From: Klebsormidium nitens | Lineage: Eukaryota; Streptophyta; Klebsormidiophyceae; Klebsormidiales; Klebsormidiaceae | DNA length: 64,000 nt | Direction of reading: 5' to 3' | Assembly: GCA_000708835.1 (NCBI GenBank) | Contig: DF237185.1 | Span: forward strand, 71,569 to 135,568 | In this document: positions 33,901-45,773 of the stretch, in pieces | Layout of the letters: every line of letters starts with the position of its first letter | Numbering within the stretch: the first letter of the stretch is position 1 | Notes under the pieces: model-generated | Seen by the model: the letters and a program-made list of their open reading frames with translations, nothing else | Told to the model about the DNA's origin: nothing | Database searches by the model: none | Position numbers and translations under genes: made by a program

Positions 33901-36900
33901 AACCGCCCTCCTAAGATACATCAGCCGGCTGACCTCAGGCTGTGGGAATCTTCGATCGGATGACACGGAACCTGATGCCCCTCGGATCGGGCACTTCCGA
34001 CCCGACCCGATAACTTGAAAACTCTAAACGAACGGCCCACTCGATTCTGCTGAACTGTCTCTGAATGTTCTCGCCGTCTTTCACCCTATCACAGAGTTGG
34101 ACGAAGTGACCCTGACCTCAGTCCCCCCAGAGAGCTGCCGTTATCGTACTTTGCAAAACACAAGTAAGTGCGCCGCGTCAAAAAAACACGGGCTCGTCAG
34201 AAAGCGTGTAGTTCTTAAGGCCAGAAACGTTAGTCGAGCAGAGACCCTTTCACGCTCTCGAACTATCGCAGAGCTGCCAAAAGCCCTCACCCGTCACGGC
34301 TGGCGTCAGCACGCCGTCACCCACGAGCGCGCACGTCCCGCACAGGACGAAGACCAACAGCATCTTCTGCAGGGCCGGGCTCTTTTCGAGGGCCTTGCCG
34401 ACGGCGCGCCCGGGGTGGCTCCGCTTCTTCTTGGGGCGTTTCGGGTCCTGGTGGAACACGGACAGGGCCTTGTCGGAGTCGTGCTTGAGGCCGAAGATGG
34501 TGATCTTGGTGTAGCGGCACAGCAGGGAGTAGATGGCGAACGTTCCGCCTGCAGGGCGGAATTCCGGTCAGTCATTCCGGTCGAAATTATCTTGGTTTGC
34601 CGCCTTTCATTCACGCTTCTCTGCAAGAACTTGTTGTGCTCGAGGCCGAAGATGGTGATCTTGGTGTAGCGGCACAGCAGGGAGTAGATGGCGAACGTCC
34701 CGCCTGCAGGGGCGGAATTCCGGTCTGTCAATCCGGGCGGAATTTGTGGGGCGTTCCGCCGTGAAATTCACGCTTCTTTGTAAGGGAAAGTTACGCTTGA
34801 GGTCGAGGGTGGTGATCTTAGTGTAGCGGCACAGCAGGAAGATGTTGGTGGACGTTTCAGCTGCAGGGCAGAATTCCGGTCTGTAATCCTGGCGGTGTTC
34901 AGTCCCGGCTCTTGTACGGGCAGTTGCATCAGTCTTGCTCATCGGGGGGCACTATGGGCGGCAAAGTCCGAAAAGTAGGGCCGCTTTCGATCCAGATTAT
35001 CAAAGAATCAGCAGCACCGCTAAGGCGTAATAGGATACCATTGAGCACATCAATAAGTGTAGAATACTTTGTCTGACAAGCTTTAGAAGGGGCACTACAG
35101 TGAGCTCACCTTCTCCTATGTTGGTGGGGAGAAGAACGACAACGCACTTAGAGATCATCAAGCTGATTGATTGCCAGAAGGGGTAGAAATTTCAATGAGC
35201 GTACTTATCATCGGCGAGATGAACAAACAACGACGTACTCAAAGATTGCTAAGCTGAGGAGCTTCCCGAAGGGGTAGGAAGGACAGTGAGCGTACCTTCT
35301 CCCATGTCATTGGCGGGAAGAACAACGACGACGTACTTGAAGATCATCAAGCTGAGGGTCCAGAGGACCAGGCTCAGGGCGCCAATGATGTCCTCCTCGG
35401 TGGCAGTCTTCGTGAAGCACGTCTAGAGAGAAGAGAGGAAAATGGCGTCAACTTTTTGATGTCGCGATGCCATTCGATCTGCATGCGCAGTGTTTGGAGA
35501 AGCACAGGCTGGCTGCATGGAGCTGCTGCCCTCTGCCAAGCGCTGATACAGATTTATGCAGTCACAGGCCAGCTTACGCAATCCCCGATCAAAGAATCCA
35601 TCAGTGTCCCAGAAAGAGAATGGAAATATTTATCATGACGGCCAGTGGCTCTTACCTGCCACAAGTACATCGGGCTCGTGCCTGCAGACAAATGAACGTG
35701 GTTGTCAGAGCTCAGTGCTTAGAGCGGCAAAGTCATGTCAGCAGGGGAACAAATTCTAAGTGTTTCATAAGAGGGGTACAGCACCGAAACAAGGAAGGTC
35801 AGCTGGGCAAGACTCAGCAGCATCCCTGTAGCTGAACTCCTTTGAACGATGAATCGTTTTGAAGGAGATCAAACGAAGAGTTCCAACAGAACATGCTGCA
35901 AGCGCTCAAAATTACAGCCGCAACAAAAAGGACTGCACTTCCTGGTGCCTTGCAGTTCAGAATCCGAGTCAACAATTCCTTTGTAAAGAGCAAAGCTCGG
36001 GAGTGCGGGCCTTGTCAGGACCATTGGAGGAAAGACCACCTACCGAGATCGCCGTACACAATGCCGATGCTCTTATAAGCAAGGCCCGCAAACATCAACC
36101 ATGAGGACGATGACTGCAAGGACAAAATAACATCAGGACGATGACTACATGGACAAACGTCATCATTGAGCACAAACCCAGCCTGGTTTAGCCTAACTTA
36201 AAGTTACCTTGGTGCCCCTTGACCAAATGACTAATGCTTGGTTTGGTGCCCTTTGACCAATCAACTGAGGCTGAATCGTGTCTGTAGCTTGTGAGGGTTG
36301 TGCAAACGGTGTCAGGCAGACATTTGGCTCAGCAAACTCGGTCTTGGTTGGAGCCCATAACGTAAGTTCAAGCGACGCACAGTGCAAGGAGCGTCTTACC
36401 GTGAGCTCTCTGGAACCAATAGCTTGGTATAAGATTGACAAGTCAGCATCATTCTGTCAAGCAATCTCAGAACTTGCTCCAAGAGAACTTCCTTGCCTTA
36501 GGAATCAGGTGCACTTGCGAACAGTGAGTATCCCCATCTTAAGTTCGCACAGATTGCTGAACAAGCGCTCGGACCAGCCACATTCAGCAGTCAACCGGTG
36601 GTGCAATGCTACAATGTGTAGGAAAGCGTGCAGCCGATCAGTCTACCCCTGTAATTCTTTTCGTTTTTCTCTGCTTTCCTGATCGCATGGTCGCCGTCAA
36701 GACACCTTGCTTTACACGCAATGAGGACACAAAACCCAGCCAGACACTGCCGGGTTGCTCTCCAGTTGCTCTCCCCTACAGCCTTGAACAGCCAGCATTC
36801 CTGACAAACTCTCCAATCGTAACCCCCTCATCATACCCCAAACTTTCAGCTCAGGTTGCCGCCAATTTGAAAACCCTCAAGAACTTCAATCGCCTTACCT

Positions 36901-37210
36901 TTGACCTGTGGCTATCCAGGGCGTCGGCAAGATCCCTGTCGTGCAGCCAATCATCATCTGAGATGGCAGCCGCCCGATTGTGCAGATTGGGCGGTAGCCT
37001 GGCCGCTGGATCCAGACTGGAAGGGGGAGCCCATTCGTGGTCTGCAGCAGGCGCCTCTAGCACATCCATTCGGGTGCTTTCTTCCAGAGGCCTTTCTGCT
37101 TCCGTCTGAGGCCCATCCTCTCTCACTACAGTTCCCTGTGACCCTTCAACCCCGCTCCAGGGCTCTTCCATGGGGGCATCTTCGAAAATGGGGTTCTGCT
37201 GAACCTCCAT
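24905..37210 (-). CDS. KUP: HAK/KUP/KT-type potassium transporter (interrupted by an N gap; 3' end uncertain)
   Basis: Exons (5' to 3'): 37210-36899, 36113-36044, 35681-35656, 35422-35296, 34548-34291, 33783-33709, 32904-32735, 31898-31755, 31149-30963, 30165-29956, 29452-29301, 28515-28336, 27329-27198, [gap], to 25515, then 25073-24905. Phases match throughout the part before the gap. After an acidic N terminus come the family hallmarks: SIGIVYGDLGTSPMYLW, FKYVVVVLPANDMGEGGTFA, ALVGDGVLTPAVTVLSA, RISFIFAPILISFF, GWISLGGICLCITGVEGLFA and VFWPAFVVATLATMVASQA, then GIAVMCVMIITTCLVTLVM and GGYVPLTIASVVLLISY. About 12 membrane helices follow from these. The cytosolic C-terminal domain continues in KGAALFYCDTIYRLPPHF and VARYGYMDDPDHS. 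The family imports K+ with H+ or Na+ across plasma or vacuolar membranes. The end is open: either read-through (HMQRFVSHSPFL) or a weak extra exon 24877-24797. Neither matches the usual KUP C terminus. Confidence 0.92.
25280..25535 (-). repeat. Tandem copies of a KUP exon 3' edge and donor (about 72-bp period)
   Basis: The true exon ends at 25515. Three decayed copies of its last 20-40 bases with the GGTGAGAGT donor lie downstream in the intron, near 25436, 25363 and 25293 on the plus coordinates. The shared core on the plus strand is ACTCTCACCGAGGCGTGTCG. Confidence 0.85.
25747..26147. other. Assembly gap (N run)
   Basis: About 400 undetermined bases inside the KUP gene. The C-terminal-domain segment that normally links PAVHEVMVFMSLRE to VARYGY is missing and should be encoded here. 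Both sides are tandem repeats, which probably explains the gap. Confidence 0.98.
26148..26540. repeat. Tandem repeat beside the gap, about 130-bp unit
   Basis: Roughly three diverged copies of a unit containing GAGCAGGACATCTCCACT, GGTTGGGTTAA and GTAAAGAGGGTCCTGCCAC. By analogy with the other introns the source is probably the exon edge lost in the gap; this is inference. Confidence 0.75.
26930..27240 (-). repeat. Decayed copies of KUP exon 13 3' edge and donor (about 83-bp period)
   Basis: The genuine exon end is at 27198. Copies of its terminal codons and donor recur near 27113, 27032 and 26950 (plus-strand core ACCTCTCTGAGCGA-ATAAA), each followed by a GAAAAGAAA-type spacer. Confidence 0.85.
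27345..27780 (-). repeat. Tandem copies upstream of KUP exon 13 (about 90-110 bp unit)
   Basis: About four to five copies of a unit with core GGGGTTCCTTGGGGCC...GGAATGTCCTGA, each followed by TTTAGGGTT and GAAGTTCTAGGTT blocks. They fill most of intron 12 next to the exon 13 acceptor. Confidence 0.8.
33370..33660 (-). repeat. Three decayed copies of KUP exon 6 in the following intron
   Basis: The true exon is 33709-33783. Blocks at about 33600-33650, 33490-33545 and 33375-33430 share the plus-strand pattern GAGAAGCTCCT...ACTTGCAGCCCGTCA with the exon, separated by TACGAGATC-rich spacers. Reading frames and splice sites are broken. Confidence 0.8.
34620..34865 (-). repeat. Two copies of the KUP exon 5 5' edge upstream of the exon
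   Basis: The copy near 34625-34708 keeps an acceptor and most of the coding sense (GTFAIYSLLCRYTKITIFGL). The copy near 34790-34862 is more diverged. The true exon starts at 34548. Confidence 0.85.
35085..35275 (-). repeat. Two decayed copies of the KUP exon 4 3' edge
   Basis: Plus-strand blocks at about 35105-35170 and 35205-35265 resemble 35292-35365 (ACCTTCTCC.ATGT, GAAGAACGAC, ATCATCAAGCTGA). Intron 4 therefore carries copies from both flanking exons, each next to its own source. Confidence 0.8.
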
Positions 37211-40200
37211 TCTTCTCGCCTTGGTGGGGTTCCTTCAAAGGACTGCAATTGAGGCTAACCCTAATCGTTTTTGTCACCAGATTCTAACTGCAACAGCCAG
37301 GGTAACCTTTGCGACCTCCAAGTCCAAACGGTCTACGAGCAAGAGATGCAAAGTGCCAGCCTAGGGATAACAATGCTATGCCGGTGTGCAATGGGGGCCA
37401 ACTCGCTTGGTTGTTGCATGCACCATTCCGGCAGCGCTACGGGCGCTTGCTCGAGTATACAACCTCGTCTCGCTCTGGTCTGGCGTCTACCCAGAGACAC
37501 TAATAAACGCGACCCCTCCTGATCAGAGCTTCCTTGGCGCCTTCTCATTTGCTCATCTAAGATTGATTGATCCCCCTACCACTGGCACATCCCCTGCCCC
37601 TGATTCTAAAGGCAATGCAGCCAGCATGAAGATCCAATATGAAACAAGATCAAGATTCAATGATCAGTTGAATTGGGAAATTTGATCGACTCGCGTTTGG
37701 AAGATGGTTCAGGACTCTACTTGACTCTACTCGCACGCGAGACGCGCCTCAGGTTCAGGCAGGCAGGTCCCAATGTGCAAAAGCTGTGCACATGAGTATA
37801 AGCACTCCAGTTTGAATGCTTCTGCGCCGTCCATCGGCGGAATTTATGATATATCGACGGTTGCGGCAATGCTACCAGGCCGGCGAACAGATGACGTCAC
37901 ATGCAAGTGGTGCTCGCGAACCACAAATTGTCTTACAAATGCAGACTTGAGTACCGGTACTAGGTAGTACGTAGTACGGTAGGTACATGTTTCAACAGTA
38001 CAATCTTGCACTACAGAGACTGAGCAGAAACTAATGAACGTAGTATGGCCAGTCACTCGTTGAGTCCTACTGTGCACGTGGCAAGCTTCTGGCGCCATCA
38101 CGATTCACGCGTCTACTTCTGACAACACCGATCATATTGTCAGATAGCGCACGCAGATGATATTTTCATCCCCATGCTCAGCTGCAACTTGCACTTCTAC
38201 ACTTCGGAATCCTTCAAAATCAAACACTTCCGAGTCAGACTGGCTTTCAGGCTGGCTTTTCAGAGTTCAGATTCCAAAATCAGTATGCGAGAAAACTTTG
38301 AATGCACTGATTCAAGATTTTGAGCTAGTGAGCTGGTAGGCAGCCTCAGATTGGCGACACTAGGCCAATAGGACTCAAGTCAGCTTGCAGCCGGGCTTGT
38401 GGCAGAGCGGAACGCTCCGCCAAGACGTTGCTAAGATCATCGATCAGCTTCCATGTATGTACAGCACAACCGGATTGAAGAGAACATTTGTAACCCGTAT
38501 GCACCATTGGGGCACCATTGCAAATGCGTTCAAATCTGCTGGCTGGAAGTGCAACTCACCTCGTGAGCATTTTACTCGCAACATTTGATCATTCTTCTTG
38601 AAACGTTAATGTTCTGATGAGCTAGCTGTATTAGTTGCCGCCGCCTCAAAATGTCTGCATTCAGAGTATTGCCTCCAAAACGAGCTCTGTCCTGTGTCTG
38701 TCCTACACAATCAGCACTCTCGGTCTGGCCATGTAAACGCGCTCTAAATCCATCTGGTACTTATTAGCTCGTTCGTCTCTTTTCAATCGGGTGGTAACTT
38801 AGCGCGTTCTGAGCCCGTTCTATTTTGAAACTCCGGCCTTTGTTCTTTGGTGGGCCGCTTTTCGGTGGTACTGCATCCGCGTGCCCTGCAGTCCTGTTGT
38901 ATTGCAGATGGTTGACTGGCTGAGTGTGGGCAATGAACCTCGTGAAAGAGGAGAAGCACAGCAACGCGATATAACCACGAAGCAACGCGATATAACCACG
39001 AGACAACACAAACCACCTAATCCTTCTCACGAAAATTGAATCTTGACACTCAGAACAAGGAGAACTACATAAAGGGGCCTAGGCTCTGAGCCATTTGCGT
39101 TTCTGGGACAATCAATTGAGTCTGGATCCCCCCTGGATCCCTATGGTAGATGGGAGACCAAACTTGACGGCCAGTTCCTGAGACCAACTCGTAGACATAG
39201 ATGATTTTGCCAGAAAGACGAGGTGCCCTTCCGTACCTTGATGAGACGAGAGGGCTCTGAAGTTCCATCCAGGAACGATCCGTTTGTAGCTGCAACCCAT
39301 CGAAACGCCCTTCTCACAGCTGGTTCAAAGCGGTCCTGATGCAACGGTGCCGTTTAAGGTGCCTCATAGACTCACTGTGTTGGCTGTGAAGCCTTCTAGC
39401 TTCCGGATCCGGGGCACTTGTAAGCCTGGCACAAGTTTAAGCGACAGCTGGCATCGGATTACCAGAAACAGCCCTTTGTTGTCGTGCGAATTCGGCAAGA
39501 GCTCGCTTCGAGGATGAAAAGCGTTTAGAGCGTGCTTTGTCTCAATCCGTTTGACCCAATCTTGTGATGCGCTCCCTGGCAACCGGACATACTTTGGCCT
39601 CATTCATACATCATCGTTCTTTGTCGTCAGATCCTGGCAAGTCACAGGGTACTCTGCCTTTGGCTTCTGTTCTCTTTGCTTCTTTCCTTAGTGTGGGCGT
39701 AGGCCCGTTTGACCGACGGCATCATCTCAGCCCGCGTCGCTTTGTAGACCAATCACAGGCCGGGGCGGCACCATCCGTCGTGTAAAGCCTTCCGATCAAG
39801 ATTGCAAGCGCGCTTGCATGCTACGCCACTCCAGACAAGTTGTGTAGCCGACTCGTGTCAGAGCCTTTCGTGAAGCCCTTCTTCCCGGTCCGGTCGCACT
39901 GCATAGAGTCGTCCAGCATCGTTACTAGATGATGAGATGATTGTGCGCATTAAATGCTCAAGCAAAGCTAGCTGCCCAAGTACAGAAGTTTCAAGAAGTG
40001 AAGAAGGACAATCTTGTTTGAAGTGTTTGAACAATCTTGCATGTTCGGAGCATATTCCACATGCAGCACTTCGATCGGCCGGGCAGCCTTCATGCAAATG
40101 AAAACCATGAGTCCATGACATGAAAATAAGCCGGCGTGCCGACCATGGTGCCAATGACGGTGCACTATGTAAGTAGTATAAGGCGCCCGCGAGTTCAAGC

Positions 40201-40916
40201 ACCGTTACAGTGACTGCCTGCGGATATTGGCACTGAATACTGTAATCAACAATCAACCGGACTGCCCAACCATCGCGTGACCGGGCCACCCGCGCTGCGA
40301 TTACGCATGCGCAATTGATTGACTTGCTTGATCATTGATTTCTTTACTTGGCGGCCATGTCAAGCGAGCCGGGCCGGCCCGCAATAAATATCAACTTACG
40401 TACATGCGCTGAGCGGACCTTTGTGTGATACGACGATATGCTAATTAACTAATGATAGGCCGAGGTATCTCGAACCGCGTTCGATCATTCGTTCTTATGC
40501 CTCAGATTGATGCTAGCTTCGATCGAGCCGACTAGATTTGCATATCATTCTGAGGCCGACAATTTGCCATTAGATGCAAACAAGATGAGCTGCCTGGCAC
40601 GTATGCAGTATATGGGGCAATAACAGTACGTACTGAAAGCGGCAAGCACGGCGTTCCCGACTTACAACAACAAGTTGCAAGCAGCAGTTATAATCTGGAT
40701 CTCATCTGAGCGGTAACGCAGATATGTCAATTTTGAAATCATTCATGCACTGAAAGCACGGCCACCAGAAGGTGACACCCACTGGATATCTGCATCATTG
40801 CGAGCATGTCAAAGTGTCAACTCAAAGGTTCTCAGCCTGTATCTTCCGACCCCACCGGGAATATGACCAAATTATGTACATACGAGAGACAACGACCATT
40901 CGGCACCTCAAAACGG
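37211..40916. other. Intergenic region upstream of KUP, no gene recognised
   Basis: Lies between the KUP start and the end of the bL17 gene, both minus strand. Contains a perfect 20-22 bp direct repeat (ACGAAGCAACGCGATATAAC type) at 38963-39003. Open frames here are short and unsupported. The KUP promoter is expected in the first kilobase. Confidence 0.4.
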
Positions 40917-43900
40917 CTACTTCGAATTCTTCTTCATCTTCGCGCCCATCTTGGGAGGAGGAGGTGGGGGTTTGTCATGTGCGGGATCAGGTATGCGGGG
41001 CCGAGAGAAGGGGAAAGGCCAGTATGCAGGCCGTTGCTCCGGTTGTTGCCGGGGCGGCTGCGCTGCGACCAACTCCCCCGGTCTGTCGACGAATCTGCGA
41101 ATAGAGCAACTCCGTTCGAGAAAGAAAAAAGGGAATGAAAGACTGAAGGAGATAACAAATGAATATCGCCTGTGGCCAGACTCGAGAAAGGAATGATATT
41201 GCATAAGAACTGGCAATGAAGGTTGCACGTCGGTAGATGTAGAAGCGAATCGGTTTCGCGAACAATCATTGAGTGCCTAACCCAGCGTAGAATGATAGTC
41301 CCGGCCATTTAAGGGCGCCCTTCGGCAAACACATAAGTGTAGGTCAATCATCCTGGCTTTATCATTCTCCTATCTCTACTTCGCTTCCGCGGGTAACATT
41401 CAGGCTTTGCGTCGACGAGTCTCCTGCAAATCATCCGAACAACAAACCACGAGAGAGTCCACGACAGGATCAAAATTCGACGAAGGCGTGAGTACACGAG
41501 TCAGCTAGGAAGCAACCGAACATAGGGGAGTAAGATGGAGTCCACGAAACGAGCACTACTCGAGGACAAGTCACCACCAGCAATATACGCAATCCGAATT
41601 GCCGGCTCTTGGCTCAGACCGGCATCACCTTCCCCTCGAAACAACCGGGGCACTGGAAGAGGACTCAGCAGCAGAAGCTTTGAAATTGGAAAACTGACAA
41701 TGTCTCGTAACAAGAACGGAGGCAGGCGTGACAATTGTGGTTAGATAAAGCGGGGCTTACTCGATATAGGCCATCGGGGCTGAGTCTTTTCGGTCGCGCG
41801 TTTGCAGCACCCGCGTGTATCCCCCTTCTCGCTCCCTAAACAGGTTGGCGTCGGCAGGTCAGAGGATTCAACGAGCAAACTTGCTTTTTGGGTACTGTAC
41901 CGGCATTTCATTTCGGCAAAAAGTAAAACACTATCTGCCCTGCCGAATGTTTTTAACGAGTGCTATAAGAAGCGGGGAGGAGCTGCCGTCAAACAGAGCC
42001 GTCCAAGATCAAAACTCCTTGCAGTGCGAGATGAAAGACCCTAGAGATGAGCCGTCCGAAAACCAACGAAGGAAAGATTTGCGGTCCATTTCGTAACCCG
42101 TCGTCTCCTGCCGCCTGTCCTAAGCAAACGCTCTAGATTCGACGAGTGCATTGTTTGACTGTCGAGGGGTCCCCTTTGACCCCCAAAAACAAGGCTGTGA
42201 AACATGCTACTTTACAGGTCAGCAGCTCTTAGTTGGCAGCTCAGTACGCTGCTTACTGTTTGAAACCGGAACGGCTTCCGTCTTCGATTGCAACAATCTC
42301 CTGATCAAGATAACGAGATCTCGCAAGTGATAACGTAGGATTTTATGATAGAAGACAAACTTTCGTTCTTTCAACACCAGGACCAGCAGTCAACCTTGGA
42401 CGGTGCCTAGGCAGTTCGTAAACTGATTTGAGCAACAGAAAGACGACCGATAGTGGAGGGTGAGCTCACTTGTATCTCTCAGCGAAGTCGTTGAACAGTT
42501 TGAAGACATGCTCGTCGCCCCTAACGACTGCCGCCGCTTGCCGCCGCGCGTGAAGGGTCCCCTGCGAGACAGGATCCTCTGATGTAGTTAAGATAAAGCT
42601 CAAGTTAAGATACGGACGAAGCAAATACCGGAGAGCCTAACCCGAAAAGTACACCTGCTCCACACCAGTGCCCCCTTAAAACCCAGACTAAACCCGACCT
42701 GTCCAAGGAAGAATGCCATATAAGAACGTGCCCTTGTGAAAGGTACTCAACAGTCTGATCTGCCAAAGCACGCCGGCCCGCCAATGACTGAAGTATTTCT
42801 CGGTCTAGGAAACAGTAAGCCCGGGAACCTTTTGAGTCGAATCAAGACCTCGTTCCTGGGGTTAATGTGTTCAGCAACCGTGCCCACCTAACCCCCTGGC
42901 TAACCACACCCATCGCCTACTTATCGGGACAATCGGAATTGTTACGGAATCGCTTGACATCGTTTGTCAGTACGCTCGACGCACCCGTACAATAAAGCGA
43001 TGCCTACTGGGCGAAAGTTAACGAATCAATACACACTCGGACGACGGAACTGCTACGAAGTAAATAGATTCGTTGTCTGTACACCAAACGGATTCCATAT
43101 GTAAACCGATGCGTCCTGGGCGCAAGCTATCGAGCGGCGGGCCCAAACTGGGCCCAGCTGCTGGTGTTTCTACACACTTCCCCGTCCCAGTGAGAACCGG
43201 CGTTATCAGCAGATAAGACCGAGCTGGTGTCTTTGCTAGCCAGAAAGAAGGGTGCATTTACCAAAATTGTGAAGAAGGCAAACTGCGAAGACCCCGGCCC
43301 AAGAGAGGGGCAGAAGAAAAAGAGATTGAAGTCCTCACTTCCTTTCCCAAGGTCACCATGTTGTCTGCAACGCGACGAAGCTCTTTTGCCTGCACGAGTG
43401 TGTGCACTCATCAATCATTTTATTTTCACGGAGCTGGTTGACGTCAGCTTTAAGTCTACTGTACTGGGACTGTTTTCAACAATTGACAAGTTTTCTGCCG
43501 ACGGTGACACTCGAAGATCAAGTGTATGTTCCTTGCACCCGTGCCAATTTTGACGCGCTGAGCCTACACCGCGTCTGGGTGATGGTGCAATCATTTGGCC
43601 TTGACGTCGGTAAATGTTTTTGACATCATTTGAGGAGATATTTACACATATCCACACTGTTTTATGTTTTGTAGCATTCAGTTGAACATCAAGACTTGAA
43701 ACAGAGTCGTCCACTTGTTGATATGAAGGCAATCTCGACAGATTTGACCGGACCTGAGACCTCGTCCACAACGCAAAGTGCAACTAACCGCCCAAACCTG
43801 TATCCACTGTCTGTGATACTCAGCTGTTCTTGAACCATGAATTCCGCCGACTGCGGTCGACTGTGTCCGGGGCTGAAAGTTGTTTGTGATACACGAAATG

Positions 43901-45143
43901 TATAGCGCATGTTCCTTGAAGGTTTGTTTACAGCTCTTTGCAAGCAACCTGCCAGTTTTTAGATCAAGAGGGAAGCTTAAAAGTTAGTCGAAGTTAATTG
44001 ACGCTACATGTTTTTAGACTTGACTTGGTCGTTTAACTTTTAGACTTCCCTCTCTATTTAAAACCCGGCAGGATGCTTGGAAAGAGCTGTAAGCACAGGG
44101 TCAAAAGCCCCTTACCTTGGCCACCGTAGTCTCGATCCTCTCGTGTTCAATCAATTGGGACACCATTGTCCTGCAGTCAAAGAAGTCTTCACTTTGTTCA
44201 TTCCAAGCCAGGAATTGATTAAGCCAGAAGTCCTGGGTTTGGGAGTCCGTGTGATGGTCGGCAAGTTAAACCTGGCCCCTGAGGTCATCAAATGTCTGGC
44301 GCCTTTCAGTTGACGCCCCCGGCGGCCTTACTCAAGAAACCAGTCCGAGCAGAAGTAGATTTTACCGGATGGCTGCAACAGGGTAAGCATGAGCATCCAA
44401 AAACCACTTGTGGACCAAAGGGGCTTCCAGCACAAACGAGGGAACAGCTCTCACGGTAAGACAAAGCAATGAATGACCAGGGGACAGCAAGCACCAGATT
44501 TTCGAAATTGACTCCCCAGACAAAATCAGATTTCTTAGAAATCCACTCTCTTTCTGCACCCTCTCTTGAGTGTGGGTTTCAGGGCATTCATTGATCAGAT
44601 TCATAATGAGGTTGGGCGGATTGACTGGGCAGTCCTGACATGATCAGGTGTGAAGAGATTTGGTACAAAATGCTGGTGCAACAAGGAATAGTTCAGCTTA
44701 CTAAGGAGAAAATATTGGGAAAGTGGATCGGTGCCACGTCTAATCTACCAACTTCAGCAACAATCATGATAGGCTCCACCAACTGTCATTCCCTTGTTGC
44801 ACTTCCTTAGCAGACTCCTGAAAACTTAGATGAAGGAGCCGTCGTTTTGAGAGCGCTCCTTGAAAAATGCACAGCGCAACCTCAAAAGGCTCCTTAAGGG
44901 ACGCACAGCATGCACCACTATAAGATCAAGCCCACTGAGGTCCAAGCGGATTTTCAGATTGTCTCTGACCATTCACTGGTGGAAGAGGGAGGATGAAAGA
45001 AAGAGCAGTTTGCAGCACTACTTTTATCTTATCTTCGCAACAAAGACCAGCGCTGAGCATGTGAAAGCTCCTCACCTGAGCAGCGCCCATCGATGACTGC
45101 TAGTGCGACCCAGCTTCCGGAAAGCATTCCTGTGATTGACCAT
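40917..45143 (-). CDS. MRPL17: Mitochondrial large-subunit ribosomal protein bL17
   Basis: Six exons in consistent phase: 45143-45076, 44170-44116, 43389-43339, 42561-42470, 41835-41761 and 41094-40917, giving 172 residues. The start is MVNHRNAFRKLGRTSSHR, followed by TMVSQLIEHERIETTVAK, AKELRRVADNMVTLGKE, GTLHARRQAAAVVRGDEH, REGGYTRVLQTRDRK and APMAYIEFVDRPGEL. This is the bL17 fold, in which the N-terminal half binds 23S-type rRNA near the exit-tunnel side of the subunit. TL.ARR.AA..VRGD and AYIEF.DR..EL match plant mitochondrial L17 better than chloroplast L17. The last exon adds a Pro/Gln-rich, Lys-ended extension (ending PKMGAKMKKNSK) as in plant mitochondrial forms. If the last intron is retained, a stop falls right after AYIE, which gives a bacterial-length protein. 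Confidence 0.94.
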
Positions 45144-45773
45144 TACCCCACACCTTACAAGCCCCAACAAAAGAAATGAGAGGTCTTTGTATGTCTTACT
45201 TCGAGCTATTTCAATTAAGTTGCAAAGTGGTCCAAACCCCTGTGGACTTTTCCAAGTACGTCAATCTGTCAACCAAGCCCTTGTCTCGCCACTGTCTTCT
45301 ACGTCCGTAGTCCGCCTGCACCTTATGGTGCATTTGATTGAAGTGAATGGTCCGCTAGTGCAAAATGCTTCTAAGGGCGGCTCCCTAGCATCGAATGTGG
45401 CCCTCCAGTTGATTCAAGAGCTTGCAGATTTTGACAGAAAACCGAGATGGCGTCCACTTATGACGAAGCGACAGCTTCAGACGTTCAAACCTCGCTGTCC
45501 TGAAACGAAGCAAGGGCCTTGGAGCTGCAAATTGTGCAGCCTCGTGCAGAGCTCTATTAGTGGTGATAGCATCAAGGCAGCCCGCTGCTGAAGCCACAGA
45601 CGTCAGCCCTCACCTCTCGAGCCCTCACCTCTCGACTCTTTCACTGTTCAGGAGTGTTCAGATTCCAAAAGTGCTGCACAGAAACTCAAGAACTTGAAGG
45701 CCGAAACGGAAAGTCGCCCGCTGTGAGACTCACGGAGGTATCCTGACTGACAGTGACATAACCCACAGGTTAA
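45144..45773. other. Upstream flank of the divergent bL17 / OB-fold gene pair
   Basis: Part of the roughly 1.85 kb space between two divergent genes. It probably holds the bL17 promoter. No coding exon was recognised. Confidence 0.4.

Noticed and set aside
34115-34160. A minus-strand exon reading LSGGTEVRVTSSNSV as the continuation of KUP exon 5
   Set aside because: It resembles the family superficially but breaks phase with exon 5. The true continuation (VLSAMTGLQVPKELL at 33783-33709) fits phase and family conservation.
40917-41308. Minus-strand open frame as an independent small gene
   Set aside because: Its 3' part from 41094 is the last exon of bL17: the donor at 41760 and acceptor at 41095 join in phase and give the plant-type AYIEFVDR sequence.
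45136-45591. Plus-strand 151-codon open frame
   Set aside because: It starts at a non-ATG codon, overlaps bL17 exon 1 on the other strand and shows no family resemblance.
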